Positions 38,315 to 50,624 of a stretch of DNA of 64,000 nt are shown in pieces. The notes beneath the pieces were generated by a model that saw only the letters and a list, made by a program, of their open reading frames with translations, was not told the DNA's origin and did not search any database. A program made the position numbers and the translations under genes. Source of the DNA: Chlorops oryzae (taxonomy: Eukaryota; Arthropoda; Insecta; Diptera; Chloropidae); contig CM035807.1 of assembly GCA_020466095.1 (NCBI GenBank), positions 7,202,240 to 7,266,239 of the forward strand, written 5' to 3'. The stretch's first letter is position 1; every line of letters begins with the position of its first letter.

Positions 38315-38735
38315 TAGAACCTCCACTTTTGAGTAAAGAATAGAGTACTTTGAAGTATAAGATAGCCATAGACCCTCTCTAAAATATAAAGTCTCATAGA
38401 AACTCTTTGAAATGCTCTCAACACTTAGTTGAATCGCTATGCTAAGGCTTTTTCTGAAATACCTACCAAGAAAACGCGTTGTTCACCAGCCCTTAATCTT
38501 TCTTTCAGAATTCTTCCTCTATCTGTTTTAAAAATTAAATAAAAACCCTTTTTGGAACAAAGAACATTTTAGTTAAATCAAACCAATAAATAAAAAATAT
38601 TTTTAAAAATTTTCTGCTTTCCCGTCGGAACTGCAACATTGCATTGCAACACTTAAAACTCACTAACTGCACTTGCTTGTTGCGAAAAATCCCTCGGAAT
38701 TGGGAAAAAAAGCTACATTAATATTTCGTACTTAC

Positions 38736-38750
38736 CCTAGGTTGAGCCAT
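38736..38750 (-). CDS. hth: homothorax coding exon 1 (residues 1-5, MAQPR)
   Basis: This five-codon coding part of the first coding exon reads ATG GCT CAA CCT AGG on the minus strand and is followed directly by a consensus donor, GTAAGT, starting at 38735. It ends in phase 0 and joins exon 2 in frame to give MAQPRYDDGLHGYG, the N-terminus I remember for Drosophila Homothorax. The start is supported by a TGA in the same frame 19 codons upstream (38808-38810) with no ATG needed in between. The context around the ATG has T at -3 and G at +4, so it is not a strong Kozak match. Hth is a Meis-type TALE homeodomain protein that binds Extradenticle, carries it into the nucleus and acts as a Hox cofactor in limb, eye and segment patterning. 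The exon is too short to be found by ordinary ORF calling. I am confident because of the exact splice join. Confidence 0.9.
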
Positions 38751-39970
38751 TAATGCTCTGGGAGCGACGTCAAGCCCGACTTGTGCCACTTTTGTAGCCA
38801 CAAAATATCAGAGCACGTTGACTGATGTTGCAAATTAAAGTTGATGCTGCACTTATGGCTTATGTTGAGGAACTTTGTTGCGTTGTTGCAACCGACGGCA
38901 GCAGCACTAGCAGTGGGCTTTCTCTATTTCGCTTCAAATTTGTTGAGAAAATGACTCGAAAATGACGTTTATCAATAATTATTGGATTGATTATTGGTTC
39001 TTCTTTTGATGTTGCACTCTTTTATGGCGTTGGCTTAAGTTCTTATGATTGGTTGTTGGTTTTATTTTGGAATAAAGAAGAATAAATCGTATACAATTGT
39101 TGCTTTTCTGGTTTACTTTTGCTTTTGGTATACTTCTTTGCGGTTTATTGTTGAAATTATTAAACTAATTTTTAAATTTTTTTATTTTCTGAATCTCTTT
39201 CGTCTTCTTCTTCGTTTTCTTGTTATGGTCATAAATCCATTTTAACGTTCAAAATTCTTAAAACTCTTTCATTCATTATTATGATGTGTCGTATACAAAT
39301 GTTGCTTTGAGATTTTCAATAATTTTATTTTCCTTTCTTTTTTATTTTATTTATTTATTTTATACTTTTTTTTTTTGCATTGATTTGTATAACTTATGTA
39401 TGCTTTCTTCACTTTCTATATATATCACAGCTTCGACTTAAACATGATTACTGCTGTTTTCAGTTAAAAGAATATATTATTTTTATATAATTTTTTATTT
39501 TTTTTTAAATATATTTTCTTATTAAATTAGATTTTTGAAATAAAGCCACATGGACGACGAACGCGGCGCGACCGACCGAACCAACGATTTACCGACGCGA
39601 TTTTATAAAAAAAAAAAAAAAATTTTTTTCATTCGTTTTTTTGTTTGTTTTTTATTCTTGAATTTTCTCGTTTTTAATGAGAAATAGTTTTTCTTATTTA
39701 ACAGAACAAAAGAAAATTGTTAACAACCGAGCCGAAACCTTTCAAACTGTCTAAGGTGGCTAGCTGTTTGATTGAATGCTAAATGTTTCTTCTTCAGTTG
39801 AAGTTCCTCGATTGAATGCGATCGGATAATTCCGCCATTGGGAAATCGAATTTCAATATCTTTATTATATTTTATTTTATTTATTTATTGTCTCTTGCCT
39901 ATGCGCCGCGATTCACTTTCGGCGGCAGCAATAGCAACAGCAACTAATAGCAGCCTCGTGTGCCATTAAT
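38751..39970 (-). promoter_or_regulatory. hth: hth 5' leader and possible proximal promoter (extent uncertain)
   Basis: Sequence upstream of the hth ATG. The first 60 bases contain the in-frame TGA that fixes the start codon and must be 5' leader unless a splice acceptor intervenes. A TATA-like TATAAAAT on the minus strand lies at about 39601-39608, followed downstream by an unusually GC-rich block (39545-39600). This would fit a transcription start near 39.57 kb and a leader of about 0.8 kb, but no clear initiator motif supports it. PHO-like GCCATTAA motifs occur at 38746-38753 (overlapping the start codon) and 39962-39969. The start site cannot be fixed from sequence alone. Confidence 0.35.
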
Positions 39971-40737
39971 CAAAGCGGCTGTCAAAAACAAAGTTCAAGC
40001 AACGAAAAACGCGCCTTTTTCGCGCGAATTCAAATATTCCATTCAAGCGGCATTTGCGGCTTTTCTCCACACTTTTAAGAGTTTTTTTTTCTCAATTTTT
40101 GAAAGAAAATTGTTTATCAGTTGGAAGGAAAAAGGAATTCTTTTCCCCAAAAAGAGGAAGTTTTCCGAACTTCCTGAACACCGCGAAAAACAAAAATTAC
40201 CGAAAACACAAAATTCGATTTGAAGTTTTTTTTTTTAAATATTTTTTTGTAAATATTTTAAAGTGTTCAATTTTTAATAAAAGAACTGAAAAAAAAACAA
40301 AACGCACTTTACGAAAGAATTTCCACGCACGCGACTTTCGACTTGACTTGGTTTTCCCGTTTTCCCGTTTTTCCGTGTTGCTTGTTTGTTGTTATTATTA
40401 TAACTATATTGCGGTTTTCATGAAATTTATTGAAATACCCGTGTATATTTTGCTATTCGACTTTGACGCTTTAGCAAGTTTCCATGAATTGAGAAAATCG
40501 AAAAGATTTGTAGTATTGCGATTTGCGTTCTTTTTTTTTAAATATATGAATTTGTTTTTTTTTTTTTTATATATTTATTTATTATTTTAATTTCTTTTTA
40601 TGTTAACTCGCTTAACGCTTAACGCTTTACGATTTCGCACGGCAATCGTACAACACGTCGTATACGGTCCGAAGGCAAATACACACTAATTGTCAAACTT
40701 GGCGGGGGAAAATAAAATACTAGCATAGCAAGACGGC

Positions 40738-40768
40738 GCACACACACACACGCACGCATGCACACAAC
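40738..40768. repeat. (CA)n microsatellite
   Basis: CA units grade into CGCACGCATGCACACA. Confidence 0.85.
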
Positions 40769-41719
40769 AGCGTTGAGCACTCACTCAATGGACGAGCAAT
40801 GAGCATGATTCATGTCGTGTCGTGTCGTTCGCGTCGTTCGTTGCTTTTTGTCATACAAGCAAGCGCAGTAAGAAGAGCAACAATTGTGCCATTAAAAAAA
40901 CAAAAAAAACAAAAAAAACAAAAACAACAACAAAGCAATAACCGAAACAAAAACAAAAGACGAAAAAAAACAAAACGAAAAAAGAAGGCGTCATTAAAGC
41001 GCATAAGAGTAAATGAAAAAGTGCAAACTTATGGCCGCCCCATAAAGCAATAGGCAAAAGTGAGTGCAATATATTACAACGATTTACCCTTTAAGCGAGT
41101 GTGTTTTCGCTCTCGCTCTTGCGCTCTTTCTTCGATTTTTTTGCGGCGAATTGAGCGGGCCGTTCTCTTATTTTGAATTGAATTTTGCTTTTCTGTGCTC
41201 TTTTGTGTGTCTTTTGAATTTTTTTTTTTTTGTTTTTTTTCTTTTTTTGCTTTGCACTTTGGCATTGCTTTTTGCCCGTTTAAAGAAGGATGACTGATTT
41301 GTTTAGTGTGGCCTCTTCTGTCATGAAACGATGAACGAAAAATTCAAGAGAGAATAATGTAGTGAGAAGCTAACAGTGAATGTTGGGAATTGCTGTTCCT
41401 CCACATCCGCCCCACCGTTTCTAGAAGAAAAAGCACTTTTCAAAATTTTGCGCTCAATTTCTGCCAACATGGCTACATTTGAAATTTATTTGGCCTTAGT
41501 TGAAATGAGATGGCTTATAACGTGCCTTTTTTGTTTTGCGCGCAGTCATCATCATCATCGTCTGTTGTTGTTGTTTTGTTGCTCTGTAGCTTTTTCGTAC
41601 GTTTTTGCACTCATTGTTGTTGCCGCCGCTGCCGCTGCTGATGTTGGAAATCAGCAAAAACCAATCCCATTTATTATATTCTGCTTGAGTGAGTGGCAGC
41701 AGCTCTTTTCGGTTGCTCT

Positions 41720-41744
41720 CGTTGTTGTTGTTGTTGTTGTTGTT
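41720..41744. repeat. (GTT)n microsatellite
   Basis: About eight GTT units in a wider GTT/GCT-rich region (41560-41770). Confidence 0.85.
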
Positions 41745-42177
41745 ACTGCTGCTTTTGTCTCTGCTGCAGTTCTGAGTCGTCAGTTTTCGTCTTGAATGAT
41801 TTGAGGAGTACAGCTTTCGGCTTTGACGTGCGCGTGTATGCATGCGTACGAGCGTGTGTGTGTGTGCACTTTGAGTTGTGTCGTTGTGGGTTGGTACGGT
41901 GCGCGCATTCTCTTTGCATACATTTCAGGTGTAAGAAGTTGCGTTTTTTTTTTTTTTTTTTTTTGGTGTTGTTTTTTCCATATTTCTCCAAAGGGGACTG
42001 CCATCTTTTTTATTTCGTCTCAAGCGCGCGCTCTCTTGCATTCTCATTTCGCAGTTCAAGTGAAAATAAATGCAAAAAATAAAAACTCAGATTCAAAGGA
42101 AAAGTTGCCACAGAAGTTGGTGTTGTTGCACTCGCGTCAGTAGTCAGTCAAAAAGCGCAACGCATGGCATCGCATCG

Positions 42178-42235
42178 CTCAGCTCAGTTCAGTTCAGTTC
42201 AGTTCGGCTCGGCTTGACTCGGCTCGGCTGAGCTC
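42178..42235. repeat. TTCAG/CTCGG pentanucleotide block
   Basis: Units of GTTCA change to GCTCG. Each TTCAGTT unit also resembles an insect initiator, so the block could be mistaken for a transcription start cluster. Confidence 0.7.
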
Positions 42236-44099
42236 ATTCGCTCATTCGTCTCGATTGTGCAATTGTGGTGTTTGTCTTCATTTTATTTGCGCATTTTTCT
42301 TACGAGAGTTGAGTGCAAGGCGTCAGCAATTGCGCGTGAATATTTTCTTGAGGTTTCTTTTGTTGTTGCGACAATTTTTTTCTTGCAATTTTTTTTCTTA
42401 TTTTTTTTTTATTTTTACTTTTCTTTTTTTTACTTTTTTCGAAGATGAAAAGGCAACGCCTTCGACTTGATTGAAATTTGCAATTTTTTCGTCGGCAAGA
42501 AAAGAAGCAAAGAATTTCTCCTTTTCAAGACTTTTCGCGACATTTTCAGTGCATCAGTGCGAACAGCTGTTCGTCGGAGTCGTCCTTGCAACAAACAAAC
42601 ACACTCACCACACAACACTCACACACACACACACAAAAAAGGACGGCGGCGCCAACGAAATTTTAACAAAAAGAGAAGAAGAAAAATTCGATCAAAAAAT
42701 TTAACTAACAAATTCGTTGCCAATAAATCATTTTCATACCCAAAAATATGAATAGATGTACGTGTGTTCCGAAAAAAACCTCTTAAGCCTAAAAAAAACC
42801 CACAAAAAAGGAATAAAAAAGAACATCACCGACGACGTCTAGGCAACATTTTCTTCCTGAAAGCGGCCTCGTGGCGATTTAAAAAGCGGTTAACACATAT
42901 TCCCAGGCAATTTTTCATGCGAGCCGAGCCGAACCGAGCCAGCCAGAGCCATTCAGCCCAATTGCGTCGCTGTGTCGCGCCCAACTCATACACATTTGTG
43001 TGTATGTGACTGTGTGCTTGTTTGTACTTTCGACAATTTTAGGCTGCCTATATTCAGGCGCATTTGTGTGTTCAAAGCCCGGTTCAAAAGAGAGAACTCA
43101 AAAGATGAAAAAAAAAATTATTTTTTGTTGAGTTTTGTTTCGTTTTGGTTTTGTGCCGTGTTGTTGTTGCGTTGTTTCTGCAACATTCGATGTTGTTTAA
43201 TCTCGGCAGGAGTGTTTGTTGGTGTTCTCGCTTCTGAACGAAAAATGAAAAATTACTATTAAGGCTACCGACTGCCCGATGATGATGCTGCTCTTTCGGT
43301 GTGTTTTTCAATTTCATTCCATTTTAGTTTAAATATTTGTTTTTTTTTTTTGGGTTTCCTTCTTCTTCTATTTCTTATTTGCTTATGCGCTTATGTTCCT
43401 TTCGCAGGATATTCAAGTTGCGAATTTTATGAAAATCAGCTGATCGCTGTGTTTTCCAAAAGAGGCATTCAATTTTCTACACATGGTCGCTCTCGGGACG
43501 TACAACATATGTTGATGTGTGGATGTGGGTATGCAACTGTGTGGGTGTGCGACTGTGTGTTGGTGTGGCACACCAAATATTTTTGCGAGCAGCGATTTTG
43601 TTGCCGCATTTTGACAAATTTATGAAATTTATTAGACTTTGATTGATTTGTGGTTTTTGTTTTCGGCTTGAGAACGAACGAATTAGCGCTGTTTAAGTTT
43701 TGTTGCCGTTTTCATTGGCAAAGAATTGCCGCTGCGGGTGTTTTTTTTTTGTGTTTGAATGAGTGTGAATTCATTTATTTTCAAACCTTGTTGGAAACTC
43801 ACTACGAAATCAATCGGGCACACAGAAATTGAACAAATTTCATTGGAAAGAATAAAAAGTTGGATTGAGTGATTTCAGACAACTTCAGTTGGCAGCATTT
43901 GTAGCTTAAATTATCCGTCAACTCTTTCTAGAGCTATTTTATGAGAAAGACAAGATCACTAGGATATATTTTATCTTCTGAACAGATTTTAAAAATTAAA
44001 AAAAATACCTAAACAATGCAGATGAATTGCCTATATGCCCTTGTACTCCCTCCTTTATATTTATCTCAGCTTTATTTTGTTTTAACACGAATCTTTATA

Positions 44100-44336
44100 C
44101 AGTGTACTCTTAAGCGGATACTTATTGAGAACGTTCTAGTGATTCTGCTTCTCATATAGTTTCTTATTAAGGGGACACTTCTGTTTAGTGGATATTTTGG
44201 TCGATCACAGGCCCGGACTGGGACCCACGGGGCCTACCGGGCAGACGAGTTGAACTACACTATATGCTTATAAAATTAGTTTAAAGGATAATAATTGAGG
44301 GCCCACTGGGCAACCAGGCGATCCCGTAGGTGTCTG

Positions 44337-44394
<58 letters not shown>

Positions 44395-45526
44395 CTGTAT
44401 AATTTAATTTAAAGCAACAGGATTAGAGGACACTTTCCCCGATTCGTTTTTGTACAATGCTAATAAAAATTCAGTAATAAAAGCCCTTAGCAGCATAATC
44501 CTCTCTTCGAGAGCTAAGATGGTACAAACGTCTAATTCATAAAAAAAATATTGACCCCTTAATAGGTCAGTTCCCTTAAATTTTGAAAGAAAACATGGCT
44601 TCCCTTTGAAGGACGGAAATCTAAAAAAAAATTTTCCATAAAAAAAAATACATCTTAGTAAGAAAAATTCGAACCAATTTTCGCTGAAGAAAACCTTAAA
44701 GGAGAGCTTTTCAATTTTAAATTAAACTAAATGACATTTTTAGTAAGACTTTAAACACCTTGGGACCACAATTTCAGACTCGTTAAGATCAACCTCTTTT
44801 CGCGAATTCATTGTATGTTACATTTTTTAAGAAATTGACTTTTTAATGCGAAATTCTTCTAGAGCCTTCAACTCATCACCTGGCAAAATATCATTACCCT
44901 AAGCATAGTTGCTATTGATATGGAATGCGGAATAAGTTTTAGCATCTACACAGTCGTATGTATATGCAATGAATAGCAGAAAAGAACCCTTTCCTCTAAA
45001 ATTTACTTTTTCTAACATACGATAATTTCACGAAAAGGTGTCGATATTGTCTGAAATGTTCCTTACTTTGGCATAATGTAGACATATGTCTCCAATATAT
45101 TGAATTATCATCTCGGAAGCCCTTTCGACAGCATATGGGGAAACATCATATCAAGAAAGATCCTTCAATAGTACAAAGGATCCCGAAAATCCTTAAAGAC
45201 ATCTCTGATAATCGGACAATCCTTTGACGTCGCATACCCGGGTATAGGGAATTTAGTGCGAATTATCATCAAAATGGATCTAAAATCCAATCTAATTGAA
45301 GTGCCCTGTTCTGTATGTCCTTAAGACTCGAAAGGACTGAGAACGGCGATCTTAAACAGAGGAACATTAGTACAAAAAAAAAAACAATATACTCTCTCTT
45401 AAGAGGATAGCTACGGGACCGAAAATTATGTCCGCTTAAGAGGAAACTATTAGAGAAGTAAATAAACTAGAGTATTCCCAAAACGAGTCTGTTTAAGGAG
45501 AGTCTCCGAAAGGACAAAGTACACTG
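44100..45526. mobile_element. pogo-like element remnant (1,427 bp), TA-flanked
   Basis: Both ends read CAGTGTACT inward and are flanked by TA (44098-44099 and 45527-45528). Subterminal parts pair loosely: left has CTCTTAAGCGGATAC and AGTGGATATTTTGGTC; right (opposite strand) has CCTCTTAAGCGGACAT then AATTTTCGGTCCC. Repeated TTAAGCGGACA units followed by TTTTCGGTCCC are what I recall from non-autonomous pogo/Tigger elements. A further CAGTGTACTCT end with TA lies at 44391-44399, so a shorter 298-bp element (44100-44397) may be nested. No transposase frame was seen. Confidence 0.65.
44341..44390. repeat. (AG)n microsatellite
   Basis: Twenty-five uninterrupted AG units, placed inside the pogo-like element and directly abutting an inverted copy of its terminus. 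The uninterrupted run suggests recent expansion. Confidence 0.95.
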
Positions 45527-47168
45527 TATATTAAATATATTTATATCTTAATAAAACATTCCAATTTATCTCTCACTTTCTCAAAGGAAATCCCTTCAAT
45601 TGTAGTTATGTCCTGTAATTATCAGAACCTCCTTTCTTCGGAAATGAATACCCATTCTTAAACCTGTGAAAATTGTTGCCAAAATGTCCTCCTTAATTGT
45701 TCGCCCTTCTCTTCGGTAATTACTTTTACTGCGCTGTCATTGCGCCTATTAATCAAGCGCAAATCGTAAATTCATGCACTCGAAATCGGCATGAAATATT
45801 CATGTGAGCAATTTGTCCTTTGAGCAGTGAAATTCCGCGTTAAGTTGTCGTCTCCGCCGTCATTTGCATGCAAATTAAATTCCAATAAATGCAAAAGGAA
45901 CCAAAAAAAAAAGGAAAGAAAGAAAAAGAAGAAAAAAATAATAAAAAATTCCCACAAAAAAGTAATGATATTAAAAACGATAAAGAGAGAAGGAAAAATG
46001 AAAAAATGAACAAATGAAAAAATGAAAAACTGAAAATTGAAGATAATAATTGAGCAACTTGAAAGGACAATGCAGCGGGAGTCCTTTGTCGGCGTCGCAA
46101 AGAGCAATTTCCACCGAACGAATGAACTAATCAAGCCACCCAAAAATAAGAAATAAAAAATACAAAAAAATATCTCACAAAATCGGGAGGAGGCGTTGCA
46201 TTGTGAGCAAAAATGCAAAAATAAAAAATAAGACTAAAAAAAAAAACAATTCGAAAGAAAAGAAGAATGCGAAAAATTGAAAGAAAAAAATATTTAAAAA
46301 AAAAAAAAACTTAAAAATTGCATTTGAAAACTTCCAATCCCAGACGACTGAACGCTGACGGACAACGATTTGCGAGGAGCTGAGCAAAAGAAATTTTTCT
46401 TATGCGGTAGCAACAACAACAAAACGCAGTGCACGAAAGCAATGGAGCAATGTTCTCTTCTAAAAGAAATGAAAATGAAAATACAACACAAACACAAAAG
46501 CAAAAGAATATAAAATGAAAGCAAAAAAAAAAAAAACCGTTGCTCTCATGCTTTCATAGCTTTGATATGATTTACCGAGAGGCGGCTACCGGCCAAACAA
46601 AAAAACAAAAAAAAAAACAGAAACAAAATCGGCCCCCTTTTTACACGAAGTTTTTCCTTCGCAAAGTCAAGCAAGCAAGCACAGCACACAACACACAAGC
46701 GCACACACACCTATGAGTGCTTTGGGAAACTAAACTTGAAGGGAGAACAACAACACTTTGCACATAAGCGTGTGCATGACAATTCATCTCTTTCTTATAA
46801 ACGCTATTTATCAAACGAAAACGACGACAGCAAACGACAACGGCATAAGACAGAATGATGAAGACACACAGCCGACTAGAGCCAGCGCGCAAACACACAT
46901 CCTCGCACACACCCATGCTCACATACACGAGCGACTTCGAATACGACTTGATGATGATGACGGAATGACGACAAGAACGTAGCAAAAACAGCAACAGCAA
47001 CAACAACACACCACACGACACTACATTTGAGCGAAACTTGAAGAGCGCAAAAATGAGCGCTGAGAATAAAATGAGGCTTGCATATGACGAAGTTTTTTTT
47101 TATTTGTTTTGTTTTGATTTGAATGCAACTGAAGAAAATTTCATTGCAGCTCTTTTTGCGAGTGAGCA

Positions 47169-47190
47169 TGTGTGTGTGTGTGTGTGTGTG
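47169..47190. repeat. (TG)n microsatellite
   Basis: Eleven TG units. Confidence 0.9.
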
Positions 47191-50019
47191 AGCCTTTCGA
47201 GTTGCATTTTACGATCTTAAAAAGGCGAAATATTACTCTCCGGAAAATGTAAAAATTATCACAAGCATCCTTGCCAAATTATCATTTAATTTTATGAAGG
47301 CTTTCAAAATGATTCTTTATCTTTCCTTTTCCCTTTTTGTTATTGTTATTTTTTATTTATTTTTTTTATATTTTTTATTTGTGCTTCCCGTCAAATCGTT
47401 TGATGCGCGTAAAACCGTCTGCCGTTTTATTTTTATGTTTTGTTTTGCTCATATTTCATTTCCATTCGCTACGATGAAAACGTGCTCTTCAAGTGCTAAA
47501 AACGCACTCTGTGCACGTGTTTGCCGTCAATTTTTATGGTTTGTTTTTATTTTTTGCGGCATTTCTTGACGGGTTCGCTCTCTTCTTGAACATGTGCAGC
47601 CGGTATTGTCCAAGCGTGAATGAGACGAATAATGAGGCAGTTTTTTTCTTCGCTTGGGAGAAAAGAGCGAGAGAGATAGAGAGTGAGATTTTGCGGCGAA
47701 AAGAGTTTCTCATTCATTGGGCTTCTCTTTGAGTTGCCATAAAACGTAAAGAGAATTCGAATGAGTGGAATTGGATGGAGTTTTTTTTTTTGTAGGATTT
47801 GAGTGGATTTTGTATTTTTGAGTGTTTCTTTGAGTTTTTTTGATTTTTCAGGAGTTTTATATTGAAATTATATTATTTTTTTTTTGATTTAATAATGAAA
47901 TTAATTTATTTGCAATTTAATTTAAGAAATTGTATAATTTTGAAAAATTTTTCTCAATATGTTTTTGAACTAAAACAAATCGGAATTGCGAAAAATTGCA
48001 CTCAACTAATCGCGGCGAATTCGAATTGCTGCCTTTAAGGACATTTTGTCTGTGGATTATGTCTATCGTTTCATTTCGTCCTTCTATGCTATGGAATTTT
48101 CAGCAACACTTTGGAATATCAAGCGTCGGTTAAATGGACGGAAAAGTTCGAGTTTTTATTTTGAATTCCGTAGGCGAAAGAATTAGCGGGATTTAATTGG
48201 AGTTTTAACTATTAAAAAAATTTTTTTTTTTGAATTTTAAAATTTATTTAAGCTGAATTTTTTTTTTGTAAAAGGAATGCTGGTTTTTGGAACGTTTTCG
48301 TGATTGGATTTTTCGCTTTCAATTGACCGTCGGCACGAATTTTCCCAGCGGAGTTTAAAAAAAAAAATTGTGGCTTTACTGTGAAAGAGAAGACTCTAAA
48401 TAGAGAAATATTATATATTAAAGCAAAAATGATATTAAAGTGTGTTCTTTTTTTTTTTTTGTAACCTCCAAAACGCCATTTTCTGTCTTCTGATTGAACA
48501 AAGCTAAACAAATCCGACTAAAATAGGTCTTCGTTTTCTAATCTCCTTCATAAGAGTCAATATTTCTTCTTTAAGAATCGAATTGCCTTCCAATTGAATC
48601 GATGATTCCATTAATAACTACTCAATAAATACCTTTGAGTCAATAACTTGCTAAAGAACATTTTCCGACGATGTTTCGCTAAGTTTTCCATCATCTCAAA
48701 GCAAAATGAAATTTCCCTCAAACATTTTTGAGTTTAATTTGGACTAAAATTTCCTACTTTTGGTACCTGGAGGAACTCATTTCATACTTACGTGCTTCTC
48801 AAAATACTTACAACCATTTCAGCTGCCCTTAAGAAGCATAATCGAGCTACAATGAGCCTTAAAAAAAAAAAGAACCAACAACGGAGATTTTTGTTCCCAA
48901 CCAACAAGGACGCCTTTTCAATAAGCATCACTTGACCAAATAAAAAAATATTACCAACAAAAATTTGTGACTTTCAACAAAATTCTACCTGTTCCATGTT
49001 CTTTTTTGTGAAAATAAGAAATAGAAAACATTGCGAATTGAACCTTCTAATCCTTTTACGTATCCTGCTGACAAACTACAGCTTAGCCATTTGACTCGCT
49101 TTTCTATTGCGAAATAATCCTGACCGAAAGAATACAAGGAAAAAAAAAAAGAACAAGAAAAATATCAGCGTGTGCCTGGGGCTTTTGAAAAACGAAATAA
49201 AATTTTATTTTTGCTAATGTCATATATCCTGCGGTGAGCACAGTACCTACACCGACCAAGGCAGGTCAGGTCAACGACGCCAACGTACCATCGTCGTTTT
49301 GGCTGATTTCGAAAGCGATGACTTTGCTGATTCCTTTGGTTGCTTTGACAGGACGCCCGAAAAATGTCAAATGCAGCTCTACATACGATGAGACTCCTTA
49401 AAATATCATTTTTTTTCTTTTTCTTTTTTGATTTAATGTGCGTTTGGGCTAAGTTTTGGCTTTGTCTCGCTATTTCGTCTAATGTTTAGTATATATTTTC
49501 TTCGGCGAAGCATTTTGACATTGAACTCTTTGAATGTGTCAGAAATAATAAATTTTAGTGCCATATGACATATTTTGTCTGTCGTTTTGTCTGGTTGCAA
49601 CGTCCTTGCTGTCTCATTTGTCTTTTATTTTGGTCGTTTAAGGCGTTTATCTATTCTTTTTCTATTCAAAATATCCCCCTGCCATTTTGGTTTTTTTTTT
49701 TTTTTTTTCGTATTCATAGTGCACAGATATGAAGTGCTTGTCATTTATCAATTTTTATTTATAAAGGAGAGAATTTACGTGAATATATCATTTCACTTGT
49801 CTTAAGAAGTGGGAGGTAATTTATTTTCGTTTAATTTTGTTGGGAATTTAATAGATTTTCCTAGAGTTTAAAGCCTTTTACTTTCTCTTAGTGAAATATT
49901 AATCTAAACTTACCGCCTTGTTGTCCACAAAACTCTTCTGGAAAGAAGTTTTTTTTTTTAAAATACGTTACCTGAAAAGAAACAGAAAACGAAGGATTAT
50001 TAAGGGTGGGGCTAAAGAC

Positions 50020-50095
50020 AGGTAGGTTAAGTAAGGTTAGGTTACAGGGGCCCTTAGACCTAGGTCCATTGTGATACCCCCGAGGTTTCGACACA
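50020..50095 (-). mobile_element. SINE 3'-end fragment
   Basis: The minus strand reads CTCGGGGGTATCACAATGG ACCTAGGTCTAAGGGCCCC and ends in AACCTAACCTTACTTAACC. It has the same core as the other SINE pieces; no tRNA head was found upstream. Confidence 0.5.
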
Positions 50096-50337
50096 TATTT
50101 ATTAAACCTATTTGTTCACTCAATTAAGCTTGCTATCCTCAATAGGATTAAGTTTCCCGAGTTCAGAACTGGAGTAGAAAAAGTAACATCCCATGGTCAT
50201 TATTCCAATCTTAATATAGCCAAGGCCGGGAAGTGCAGGAGAATATGTTGAGGCGTTTCCTCCTCCTCTTCATTCTGACAGCTTCTGCAAAAATCAAAAA
50301 CTGGGGGCCCATAAGATGGGTATGAATCAATCAATTA

Positions 50338-50624
50338 CTGTGGACCCCCTGTACTCTGACAACGTTTTGCAGGGCAGTTTTCAACTATCGAGTTTTTTCG
50401 ATATATAGATATATCCACCAATAACAGATCAAATGATAAGATTCTATAGTATAGGCTTTCTTTAAGGTACAAATTTCGACAAAGTTCAATACTGAGTCGA
50501 TTTACATGACACCCGCTATATAATACATGTATGGGCTAACAAAAACGGAACACGTTAAACGATGATCCATAAACGTCGGGTCTGAATGCACTCGCTGTAC
50601 CGGATTACAGGGGGTGATCCACTG
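50338..50624. mobile_element. pogo-like MITE (287 bp), TA-flanked
   Basis: The right end on the opposite strand is CAGTGGATCACCCCCTGTAA then TCCGG. The left end is CTGTGGACCCCCTGTACTCT, differing at the second base and by a small gap. TA flanks lie at 50336-50337 and 50625-50626. CAGTGGA...CCCTGTAATCCGG ends fit the pogo/Tigger group. No coding capacity. Confidence 0.7.

Larger units (their letters stand above)
21189..38735 (-). other. hth: hth intron 1 (17,547 bp)
   Basis: The limits are set by the exon 1 donor (GTAAGT at 38735 downward) and the exon 2 acceptor (CAG at 21189-21191). It is a phase-0 intron. From 21.2 to about 30.5 kb it is simple-repeat-rich AT-rich DNA (GA at 23730-23779, TA at 25877-25922, CATCGC at 29642-29720, CGTCT-like pentamers at 30060-30100). 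From 31 to 38.4 kb it holds a dense set of short inverted-repeat elements, annotated separately. A GC-rich pocket lies at 34000-34400. The longest open frame of the window (minus strand 26037-26717) lies here, but it includes a poly-lysine stretch from poly-T and resembles no protein I know. Confidence 0.85.
39971..43900. promoter_or_regulatory. hth upstream region rich in simple repeats
   Basis: No gene is supported. The stretch is richer in GC and di/trinucleotide tracts than its surroundings: CA at 40738-40768, GTT runs at 41720-41744, CTCTC/GAGAG motifs (for example near 41350 and 42030), a TTCAG pentamer block at 42178-42235, a further GCCATTAA at 40888-40895, and several CAGT initiator-like motifs on the plus strand (for example 42546-42551). 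Such GAGA/PHO-type motif mixtures are typical of promoters and Polycomb response elements in flies, and hth is a known Polycomb target in Drosophila. Its role here is inference. Confidence 0.3.

Noticed and set aside
40054..40590. 178-codon open frame, plus strand
   Set aside because: Dominated by Phe from poly-T tracts and with no domain; typical low-complexity open frame.
42178..42235. Series of TTCAGTT initiator-like sites as a transcription start cluster
   Set aside because: They are units of a pentanucleotide repeat with no spaced downstream promoter element visible, and they are on the strand opposite to hth.
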